Origin: Rhodocyclaceae bacterium
GTDB taxonomy: Bacteria > Pseudomonadota > Gammaproteobacteria > Burkholderiales > Rhodocyclaceae
Length of the DNA stretch: 38,085 nt
Assembly (NCBI GenBank): GCA_026646875.1
Contig: JAPKHL010000038.1
Span: forward strand, 1-38,085
Direction: 5' to 3'
Positions within the stretch are counted from its first letter, which is position 1; the number at the start of each line of letters is the position of its first letter. Under the pieces are notes generated by a model. The model was not told where the DNA came from. It saw only the letters and a program-made list of their open reading frames with translations, and did no database searches. The translations under genes and the position numbers were made by a program. Positions 30,512-36,613 of the stretch are shown piece by piece.

Positions 30512-32359
30512 TTACTTCGGCTGGTAGCGCAGGCCGACGAACAGGGTGCGGCCCGGTGTGCCGTAGTCGCGCGCCAGCTCGTATTCCTTGTCGAACAGGT
30601 TGTTGGCACGGGCGAACAGTGCCCAGCCGGCGGCCAGGCGATAGTCGGCGTACAGGTCGAGCAGTCCGTAGCCGCCGAGCAGGCGGGTGTTGGCGGCGTT
30701 GTCGAAGCGCTCGCCGACGAGCTTCAGCTCGCCGCCGACGGTCAGCGGTCCGCGTGCGTAGGCGAGATGGGCCTTGAGCTGCTCGTCGGCGCGACGGGGC
30801 AGGCGTCTGCCGGTGAGGTCGTCGCGCGCGCGCATCAGGTCGAGGGTCAGTCCGCCGCTGAAGGCGCCGGCGCTGGCGGCGTAGCTCAGCGTGGTGCCGC
30901 TCAGGGTGGCCTGGCTGACGTTCATCGGGATCGGCAGCGTGGCGTCGATCAGGTTGCTCACCCGATTGCGGAAATGCACCAGGGAGGCACGCCGGCTGCC
31001 CTGCTCCCAGGCCAGGCCGGCTTCGGCGTTGCGCGCGGTTTCCGGCTTGAGGTCGGGGTTGCCGCCGAAGCAGCCCCACTGGCCGTAGCAGGTCAGCGGG
31101 AAGTAGAGGTTGTTGAAGGTCGGCGCCTTGAAGGCCGTGCCGTAACTGGCGTGGACACGCCACGCGGGGGTGAGCTGGTAGCCGTAGCCGGCCTGGCCGG
31201 TGGTCTTGCCGCCGAACTGCGAGTTGTCGTCGCGGCGCACGTTGAACTGAAGGCGGTGCTTGCCGAGCGCGCCGTTCCAGCCGGCCAGCAGCGAGCGGAT
31301 GTTGCGCGAGTCGACCGGCAGTTCGGAGGAGCCGGCGAGCTGCTGGCGCAGGTATTCGGCGGCGATCAGGGCGCGCCCGAGCGGCAGGCGGATGTCGTTC
31401 TGCCAGGAGATCTGGTCCTGGTCGGTGTGATAGACGCTGTCGGCGATGCCGTCGGTGCGGTTGGTCGCGTCGTCGGTGCTGCGCCCGAGACGCAGCGTGC
31501 TCGTCCAGTCCTCGCTCAGGCGGTTGCGCGAGTACAGGGAAATGCTGCCGACCGACTGGTCGTTGCTCGGGTCGCTGCCCGGGCCGCCGTCGTAGTGGCT
31601 GAGGCCCTGCGTCGACAGGAAGGAAAGACCGATCTCGTGGCCGGGCGCCGGGCGCAGGGCGATCTGGCCACTGGCGCTCTGGTTGCGGAAGCGGTCGCGA
31701 TCGGCGTTGTAGTTGGCGTTGCCCGGATTGCGCAGCGAGCTGATGCCGCGCGTCTCGAAATGGGCGGCCTGCAGGTTGTAGGAGAGCTGCTCGGTTCCGC
31801 CGCTGACGCCGGCGCTGACGTCGGTCGTGCCGTGCGTGCCGTAACCGGCGCTGGCATTGAAGCGCATCGGGCCCTCGCCGCGGCGGGTGAAGATCTGGAT
31901 GACGCCGCCGATGGCGTCGGCGCCGTAGAGCGAGGAGGCCGGGCCGCGCACGATCTCGATGCGCTCGATCTGGCTGAGCGGCAGGCGCGAGAAATCGGCG
32001 ATGCCGGAGCTCACCGAGCCGACGCGCTGGCCGTCGATCAGCAGCAGGGTGTGGTTGCTGTTGGCGCCACGGATGAACAGGCTGCTGTTGGTGCCGGCGC
32101 CGCCGTTGGCGGTGTATTCGATGCCCGGCTGACGGGCCAGCAGCTCCTCGAGGGTCGATTGTCCGGCGCGCTCGATCTCGGCGCGCTCGATGACGGTGAC
32201 GTCGCTGAGCAGTTCGTTGGCGCGCATCGGCTGACGGGTGGCGGTGACGACCACCGGCGAGAGCGATTCCTCGGCGGCCTGGGCGAGCGGCTGGCCGAGC
32301 ACGGCAAGGGCGAGCGCGAGCGCGGCCGGACGGTGGGTGGCGGTGGGGCGGATGGACAT
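30512..32359 (-). CDS. btuB: TonB-dependent cobalamin receptor
   Basis: 615 residues, outer membrane. The signal peptide ends near AQA; the TonB box is SPVVVTA (residues about 34-40); the plug domain includes GQRVGSVSSGIADFSRLPLS and ERIEIVRGPASSLYGADAIG; the barrel ends in an aromatic-rich strand (FVGLRYQPK). Length matches BtuB (about 600). The frame stays open upstream to 32731, but this extension lies in the riboswitch and was rejected; ATG 32359 gives a clear signal peptide with GGGAG seven bases upstream. It is the first gene of the B12 operon and is controlled by the cobalamin riboswitch. Confidence 0.96.
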   Translation of the reverse strand: MSIRPTATHRPAALALALAVLGQPLAQAAEESLSPVVVTATRQPMRANELLSDVTVIERAEIERAGQSTLEELLARQPGIEYTANGGAGTNSSLFIRGANSNHTLLLIDGQRVGSVSSGIADFSRLPLSQIERIEIVRGPASSLYGADAIGGVIQIFTRRGEGPMRFNASAGYGTHGTTDVSAGVSGGTEQLSYNLQAAHFETRGISSLRNPGNANYNADRDRFRNQSASGQIALRPAPGHEIGLSFLSTQGLSHYDGGPGSDPSNDQSVGSISLYSRNRLSEDWTSTLRLGRSTDDATNRTDGIADSVYHTDQDQISWQNDIRLPLGRALIAAEYLRQQLAGSSELPVDSRNIRSLLAGWNGALGKHRLQFNVRRDDNSQFGGKTTGQAGYGYQLTPAWRVHASYGTAFKAPTFNNLYFPLTCYGQWGCFGGNPDLKPETARNAEAGLAWEQGSRRASLVHFRNRVSNLIDATLPIPMNVSQATLSGTTLSYAASAGAFSGGLTLDLMRARDDLTGRRLPRRADEQLKAHLAYARGPLTVGGELKLVGERFDNAANTRLLGGYGLLDLYADYRLAAGWALFARANNLFDKEYELARDYGTPGRTLFVGLRYQPK

Positions 32360-32364
32360 GCGGT

Positions 32365-32431
32365 TTCTCCCGGATGCCGGCGAGCGTCCCCGCAAGCCGG
32401 CAGGCTGATGGATGGAAACACCGGGGGAGAA
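32365..32431 (-). promoter_or_regulatory. Ribosome-binding-site sequestering helix before btuB
   Basis: In the minus-strand leader TTCTCCC (32431-32425) is exactly complementary to GGGAGAA (32371-32365), which contains the btuB ribosome binding site; GG/CC extends it across one bulged A. A small TGCCGGC/GCCGGCA hairpin lies inside. This would block translation and fits the off state of the riboswitch. The pairing is seen in the sequence; its control by B12 is inference. Confidence 0.5.
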
Positions 32432-32504
32432 CCTGGATCGGTCGGGCGCCGGCCTGGGCGGGCGCGCCGTGCTTTCCGTGGCCGCTTCCCCGCGGCACTT
32501 CCGC

Positions 32505-32670
32505 TGACGAGTGCGAAGGCCGGTATCCGGGCTTGCGAGCATCGGTGGGTCGCCTTCCCAGGCTTGCGCCCAGTGGCATTCGACACACCTGCGAACTACA
32601 CTCGCTGACCGTTGCGGGGGCAGCACAGGCCTTGCGTCCGGGGGACGCGCACCTGTTTCCCGTTTAACCG
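32505..32670 (-). promoter_or_regulatory. Cobalamin (adenosylcobalamin-type) riboswitch
   Basis: The minus-strand leader has, in order, GGGAAACAGGTGCG, the B12-box element GCTGCCCCCGCAACGG, then GCCACTGGGCGCAAGCCTGG, and the closing AAGCCCGGATACCGGCC. These are the conserved core parts of cobalamin riboswitches in their usual order. It lies about 145 bases before btuB and should lower the whole btuB-btuC-btuD-cobO-cobB-bluB operon when B12 is ample. No T-tract follows, so control of translation is more likely than termination. Confidence 0.92.
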
Positions 32671-32767
32671 CGGCGGGGACGACGCATGACGAATCGATTG
32701 CGGAATGTCCCGGCTGTGCGGCACCTTGCACGTATTTCCGTCGCAGCGGACTGCGGCGGAATTCATA

Positions 32768-32773
32768 ATTATA
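32768..32773 (-). promoter_or_regulatory. Candidate -10 of the btuB operon
   Basis: On the minus strand the bases read TATAAT, about 100 bases before the riboswitch core. The segment around it is far more A/T-rich than the surroundings. No close -35 match lies at 17 bases, so it may need an activator or be weak. Confidence 0.5.
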
Positions 32774-32847
32774 CGCCCGAACGCCGGCTTTCCGGAAAAG
32801 GTCCGGGCTTCGCGGGACAAATCACATTGAGAATGTTCCCTTAGTCC

Positions 32848-32877
32848 TTGACCTGTCTTGGTTTTTGAAACTATAGT
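32848..32877 (+). promoter_or_regulatory. Sigma-70-type promoter of zapB-like/zapA/6S
   Basis: TTGACC (32848-32853), 18 bases, then TATAGT (32872-32877). The start of transcription is expected around 32884, immediately before or at the ATG at 32885, so the mRNA would have almost no 5' leader. Confidence 0.7.
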
Positions 32878-32884
32878 CCGCGCC

Positions 32885-33085
32885 ATGGTTCATGAACTCG
32901 ATGCGCTCGTAGACCGGATCGCCCAGGTTGCGACGCTTTGCCGCAACCTGCGCGCCGAGAATTCCGAGCTTCGCCAGCAACTCGCCGCCGCCGAGAGCGA
33001 GCGGCGCGTCCTCGTCGAGCGCATGGATGCTGCGCGTACCCGGCTCGAGCAGCTGGCGCAGCAGATTCCCGAAGCGAAGTCCTGA
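32885..33085 (+). CDS. Small ZapB-like coiled-coil cell-division protein (TIGR02449 type)
   Basis: 66 residues, almost all coiled coil (MVHELDALVDRIAQVA then RNLRAENSELRQQLAAAESE). The small helical protein coded just before zapA in many beta- and gammaproteobacteria belongs to TIGR02449 and is regarded as ZapB-like, though sequence identity to E. coli ZapB is low (recalled knowledge). No ribosome binding site can be seen, and the promoter stands so close that translation may be leaderless. A longer form starting at TTG 32858 would lie within the promoter and is rejected. It ends 11 bases before zapA. Confidence 0.8.
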   Translation: MVHELDALVDRIAQVATLCRNLRAENSELRQQLAAAESERRVLVERMDAARTRLEQLAQQIPEAKS

Positions 33086-33096
33086 GGAACGCGGCA

Positions 33097-33440
33097 TGAG
33101 CAGCGAATCGTCCCCTTCCGCGAATCACCTCGACATCACCCTGCTCGGCAAGGAGTACCGCGTGGCCTGCCCGCCCGAGGAGCAGGAGGCGCTGCGTGCT
33201 GCCGTCGATTATGTCGATGGCAAGATGCACGAAATCGCCGAGAAGACCAAGAGCAACATCGCCGAGCGGATCGCCGTGATGGCCGCGCTGAATATCGCCC
33301 ACGAGTTGCTCACGGGACATGCCGGCGCCGCCGGCGCGAGTCGTCCCGCCGGGCTGGACATCGTTGCCGTTCGGCGTAGAATCGCCGACATGGAGGCACA
33401 GCTCGACGCGGTGATCGCACCGCAGGAGCAGTTGTTCTGA
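33097..33440 (+). CDS. zapA: Cell division protein ZapA
   Basis: 114 residues. The N-terminal FtsZ-binding part is LDITLLGKEYRVACPPEEQEAL, followed by AVDYVDGKMHEI and NIAERIAVMAALNIAHELL, then a C-terminal coiled coil with IADMEAQL. ZapA crosslinks FtsZ filaments at the division site. AGGAACGCGGC precedes the ATG. The 6S RNA gene follows directly, the same zapA-ssrS order as in E. coli. Confidence 0.95.
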
Positions 33441-33449
33441 GCCTCCGCC

Positions 33450-33640
33450 AGGCGTTCCCTGCGGTGTTCGTTAAGGTCATATATTCCTTGAACCAATGCT
33501 GATTGGCATCGGTCGCGGACCAGACAAACCGCTGTTGCGCGTGCCCCTCGGTCGGGCGTGCCTGATGCGGACGGGATGTGACCACTCTGAACCCAGGTTC
33601 AGGATGCCGGCCTGACGGCACTCGCGGGGACCATACACGA
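33450..33640 (+). ncRNA. ssrS: 6S RNA
   Basis: The block right after zapA holds the 6S RNA hallmarks. The 5' closing stem TCCCTGCGGTG (33456-33466) is complementary to the 3' arm CACTCGCGGGGA (33619-33630), with one unpaired T and a G-T pair. Between them lie GTTCGTTAAGGTCATATATTC (shortened: the conserved 5' bubble) and a long imperfect hairpin. 6S RNA mimics an open promoter and holds sigma-70 RNA polymerase in stationary phase. Ends are estimated to within about ten bases. The location between zapA and the next gene is the classical one. No separate strong promoter was seen, so it may be processed from the zapA transcript. Confidence 0.88.
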
Positions 33641-33670
33641 CAGCGCGGAAGTTTCTTCCGCGCTGTTTTC
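33641..33670 (+). terminator. Intrinsic terminator of the 6S RNA gene
   Basis: CAGCGCGGAA, loop GTTTC, TTCCGCGCTG, then TTTTC and TTT. A strong ten-base-pair hairpin that ends the zapA-6S transcript just before the EVE gene, whose ribosome binding site begins at about 33674. Confidence 0.92.
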
Positions 33671-33683
33671 TTTGGGGGGCGGC

Positions 33684-34142
33684 ATGCGCTACTGGCTGAT
33701 GAAGTCGGAGCCCGACGAGGTTTCGATCGACGATCTGGCGGCCCGGCGGACGGTGCCCTGGTTCGGCGTGCGCAACTATCAGGCCCGCAACTTCATGCGC
33801 GACGGGATGCGCGTCGGCGACCGTGCCTTCTTCTACCACTCGGGCTGCGCGACGCCGGGCATCGCCGGAATCTGCGAGGTTTGCGCGCCGGCGCATCCGG
33901 ACGACACGCAGTTCGATCCCGCCAGTCCCTACCACGACCCGCGCGCCAGCCGCGAGAACCCGCGCTGGCTGTGCGTGGACGTGGCCTTCGTGGAGAAGAC
34001 GCGCTTCCTGCCGCTGTCGCTGCTGCGCGCGCAGGCGCCGCTGGCTGGAATGGCGATCCTGCAGCGTGGCAACCGGCTGTCGATCACGCCGGTGAGCGCG
34101 GCCGAGTGGCTTTTCATCAACGACCATCTGCTGCGGGACTGA
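33684..34142 (+). CDS. EVE-domain protein
   Basis: 152 residues, a single EVE domain. It starts MRYWLMKSEPDEVSIDDLA and has WFGVRNYQARNFMRDGMRVGD, FFYHSGC and GIAGICEV, all typical. EVE domains are PUA-like and bind modified bases in DNA or RNA; some act with restriction systems, many single-domain ones have an unknown role. The ribosome binding site is GGGGGGC (33674-33680), right after the 6S terminator. Its transcription therefore depends on terminator read-through or a promoter within the 6S region. It is one base apart from the next gene (TauE type), so they are probably coupled. Confidence 0.93.
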   Translation: MRYWLMKSEPDEVSIDDLAARRTVPWFGVRNYQARNFMRDGMRVGDRAFFYHSGCATPGIAGICEVCAPAHPDDTQFDPASPYHDPRASRENPRWLCVDVAFVEKTRFLPLSLLRAQAPLAGMAILQRGNRLSITPVSAAEWLFINDHLLRD

Positions 34143-34143
34143 C

Positions 34144-34944
34144 GTGAGCGAATTCTGGTGGGCCTATCTGGCGCTCGGCGCCTTTGCCGGTTTCTTCGCC
34201 GGCCTGCTCGGCGTCGGCGGCGGTGCGATCATGGTGCCGATCCTGACCTCGATCTTCATTGCCGAGGGGTTTCCGAAAACCGAAGTGGTGCACCTTGCGC
34301 TCGGGACCTCGATGGCGGCCATCGTCTTCACCTCGGTTTCCTCGCTGCGCGCGCACCATGCGCACAACGCGGTGCTCTGGCCGGTGGTGCGCGCGATCAC
34401 GCCGGGCATCCTGTGCGGCACCTTCGGCGCGACCTTCGTTGCCGCCCTGCTGCCGACGCGCGCGCTGACGCTGTTCTTCGCCGCCTTCATCGCTTGGGTG
34501 GCGCTGCGCATGCTGAGCAGCCGCAAACCGACGGCCCAGCGCGAATTGCCCGGTCCGTTCGGCATGACCGCCGTCGGCCTCGGCATCGGCGGCGTTTCGG
34601 CGCTGGTGGCGATCGGCGGCGGTTCGCTGTCGGTGCCGTTCATGACCTGGTGCAACGTGAAGACGCAGAACGCCATCGGCACTTCGGCGGCGATCGGCCT
34701 GCCGATCGCGCTGGCCGGCACCCTCGGCTATCTGGTCAATGGCTGGGGCCATCCCGGCTTGCCGCCGATGACGCTCGGATTCATCTACCTGCCGGCGCTG
34801 GTCATGGTGACGGTGGTGAGCACCCTGGTGGCGCCCTTCGGTGCGCGTCTGGCGCACCGGCTGCCGGTGGCGACGTTGAAGCGGGTGTTCGCCGGCGTGC
34901 TGATCCTGCTGGTGCTCAAGATGCTGTGGGGCGTGTTCGGCTAA
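34144..34944 (+). CDS. TauE/SafE-family permease
   Basis: 266 residues with about eight membrane segments. Two family repeats are visible, each with a Gly-rich helix: AGFFAGLLGVGGGAIMVPIL near the start and GGVSALVAIGGGSLSVPFM in the second half. The family exports sulfite, sulfoacetate or other organosulfonates or takes up small anions; the substrate here is open. GTG start at 34144, one base after the EVE stop. Converges with the crotonase-fold gene across 18 bases. Confidence 0.92.
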   Translation: MSEFWWAYLALGAFAGFFAGLLGVGGGAIMVPILTSIFIAEGFPKTEVVHLALGTSMAAIVFTSVSSLRAHHAHNAVLWPVVRAITPGILCGTFGATFVAALLPTRALTLFFAAFIAWVALRMLSSRKPTAQRELPGPFGMTAVGLGIGGVSALVAIGGGSLSVPFMTWCNVKTQNAIGTSAAIGLPIALAGTLGYLVNGWGHPGLPPMTLGFIYLPALVMVTVVSTLVAPFGARLAHRLPVATLKRVFAGVLILLVLKMLWGVFG

Positions 34945-34962
34945 GACGGTCCCGCCGTGCGG

Positions 34963-35742
34963 TCAGCGCCCGGTGAATTGCGGAGCGCGCTTGGCCAGGA
35001 AGGCGGCCAGGCCCTCGCGGTAATCCTCGGTGTCGAGGAAGGCGAAGGCGGCGCGCAGTTCGTCCCCGGTGAGCGGCACATCGTGCTGCAGGCGGCGGAT
35101 CCACTGCTTGTGCCAGGCCGCGACCAGCGGCGCGCCGGCACAGATGCGGCGGGCGGTGGCGGCGACCTCATCGTCAACCGTCGCGTCGGCGACCACGCGG
35201 GTCACCAGCCCCTTGGCCAGGGCCTCGGCGGCGCCCAGAATGCGGCCCTCGAGCAGCAGTTCGGCGAGCGTCGCGGCGCCGGCGAGACGCAGCAGGCCTT
35301 CCATTTCGCCGGGGTACATCGAGAAGCCGAGCTTGTTGATCGGGGCGCCGAAGCGCGCCGATTCGCCGCAGATGCGCAGATCGCAGTTGCCGGCGATTTC
35401 CAGCCCGCCGCCGATGCAGGCGCCGTGGATGCAGGCGAGCGTCGGGTGCCGGCAGTCCGCCACCGCGCGCAGCGCGGCGCCGACCTGGGCGTGATACTGC
35501 ATGGCGCGCTCGAGGGTGTCACGGCGGCTCAGGAATTCCTCGATGTCACCGCCCGCAGCGAAAGCCTGTTCGCCGTCGCCGCGCAGGACGACGCAGCGTA
35601 CCGTGTCGTCCGCCGACAGCTCGGTCATGATGCCGGCCAGCCGCTCCCACATGGCGAAGTCGACGGCGTTGAGCTTCCCGGGATTGCTCAGGACGACGGT
35701 GGCGAGCGCACCGTCGCGTACGCAGCGCAGGGTGCCGGCCAC
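34963..35742 (-). CDS. Enoyl-CoA hydratase/isomerase (crotonase) family protein
   Basis: 259 residues of the crotonase fold. The oxyanion-hole parts are AFAAGGDIEEF and IHGACIGGGLEIAGNCDLRI. Of the two glutamates of true enoyl-CoA hydratases, the first is replaced in FGAPINKLGFSMYPGEMEG (usually PE.) while an equivalent of the second seems to remain in LAELLLEGR. This suggests an isomerase, decarboxylase or other crotonase reaction rather than simple hydration. The start is GTG 35742, five bases after the GntR stop. Its operon partner is the GntR regulator next to methylmalonyl-CoA mutase, so propionyl/methylmalonyl metabolism is a plausible setting (inference). Confidence 0.85.
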   Translation of the reverse strand: MAGTLRCVRDGALATVVLSNPGKLNAVDFAMWERLAGIMTELSADDTVRCVVLRGDGEQAFAAGGDIEEFLSRRDTLERAMQYHAQVGAALRAVADCRHPTLACIHGACIGGGLEIAGNCDLRICGESARFGAPINKLGFSMYPGEMEGLLRLAGAATLAELLLEGRILGAAEALAKGLVTRVVADATVDDEVAATARRICAGAPLVAAWHKQWIRRLQHDVPLTGDELRAAFAFLDTEDYREGLAAFLAKRAPQFTGR

Positions 35743-35747
35743 GATGT

Positions 35748-36413
35748 TCAGGCGGCGCGGGGCGGTTGCGCGCGCGAGAGCGCGGCGCGTCCGGCGAGCA
35801 GGTGGTCGTGCATGGCCTTTTCCGCGGCCTTCGGGTCGTGCGCCTTGATTGCCGCGATGATCGCGCGATGCTCGACCAGCGATTGCTGCAGGCGGCCCTC
35901 GATGGTCAGTGAATGCATGCGGGTGAGCTTGAGTACCTTGCGCAGGTCCTGGATCACCTGCAGCAGCCAGCGGTTGCCCGAGAGTCCCTGGATCTGCCGG
36001 TGGAATTCCTGGTTGGCCTCGAAGAAGCGGTCGATCTGGTTGTTCTGGGCGAAGCGTTCGAGTTCTCCGTGGATCGCCTCGAGCTTGGCGACGTCCTCCG
36101 GACGGGCCTTGCTGGTCGCCTCGAAGGCGCAGCGTCCCTCGAGCATGGCCATCAGCGGGAAGATGTCGTCGAGATCCTGCTCGGAAATTTCGGTGACGTA
36201 GCAGCCGCGGCGCGGCTTCAGCGTCACCAGGCCCTCCGAGGCCAGGACCTTCAAAGCTTCACGCAGCGGCGTGCGGCTGATGCCGTAGTCCACGGCGAGC
36301 GCCTGTTCGTCGATCCACGTCCCCGGCGGCAACTCGTGCGCGAAGATGCGTTGCCGCAGTCGTTCGGCAACTTCCTGGTAGAGGGCGGTCTGGGCGATGC
36401 GGCTGGGAATCAT
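35748..36413 (-). CDS. GntR-family regulator, FCD (FadR) subfamily
   Basis: 221 residues. The N-terminal winged helix has [20 protein letters not shown] and [16 protein letters not shown], and the C-terminal all-helical FCD domain has metal-site-type residues (e.g. HRQ and the EH near [11 protein letters not shown]) typical of acyl or organic-acid sensing. It is divergent from methylmalonyl-CoA mutase with a 200-base spacer holding palindromes that suit FCD regulators, so it probably controls that gene and itself. It likely forms an operon with the crotonase gene downstream. The effector is unknown. Confidence 0.92.
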   Translation of the reverse strand: MIPSRIAQTALYQEVAERLRQRIFAHELPPGTWIDEQALAVDYGISRTPLREALKVLASEGLVTLKPRRGCYVTEISEQDLDDIFPLMAMLEGRCAFEATSKARPEDVAKLEAIHGELERFAQNNQIDRFFEANQEFHRQIQGLSGNRWLLQVIQDLRKVLKLTRMHSLTIEGRLQQSLVEHRAIIAAIKAHDPKAAEKAMHDHLLAGRAALSRAQPPRAA

Positions 36414-36440
36414 GCGCTTGTCTTCAAAATCCTGTGCGAA

Positions 36441-36446
36441 GTATAC
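36441..36446. promoter_or_regulatory. GTATAC palindrome, possible FCD-regulator half of an operator pair
   Basis: GTATAC in AAGTATACCGAAG, 28 bases before the regulator start. It resembles the core of FadR/FCD operators. Low confidence, because a six-base palindrome occurs often by chance. Confidence 0.35.
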
Positions 36447-36469
36447 CGAAGTTTTCCGGCTCTTGCATT

Positions 36470-36489
36470 CATAATTATGGATACAGTAT
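36470..36489. promoter_or_regulatory. Overlapping palindromes, probable GntR operator
   Basis: CATAATTATG (36470-36479) is followed one base later by ATAC-A-GTAT (36481-36489). The ATAC-N-GTAT form is the typical core of FCD-subfamily sites. It lies between the divergent regulator and mutase genes, in an A/T-rich patch within a G+C-rich chromosome. Confidence 0.5.
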
Positions 36490-36613
36490 TATTACCGGCG
36501 TAGTGTGTCAAGCTCCGCGGGGGGCGCTTCCTCCGCGGCGGTGGCACGCGTTTCCGGCACACTCGGGCGGCAACGCCGGCTCGAACCCCCACGGCATCCT
36601 GAAAGGTCTGAAC

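Noticed and set aside
32360..32731. In-frame N-terminal extension of btuB
   Set aside because: The extension reads through the cobalamin riboswitch, and the signal peptide and TonB box only follow ATG 32359.
32761..36478. The 12-mer ATTCATAATTAT occurring at 32761 and 36467 as a repeated element
   Set aside because: Both copies are in A/T-rich promoter regions of different genes with unlike flanks; a coincidence or shared -10-like composition is simpler than a mobile repeat.
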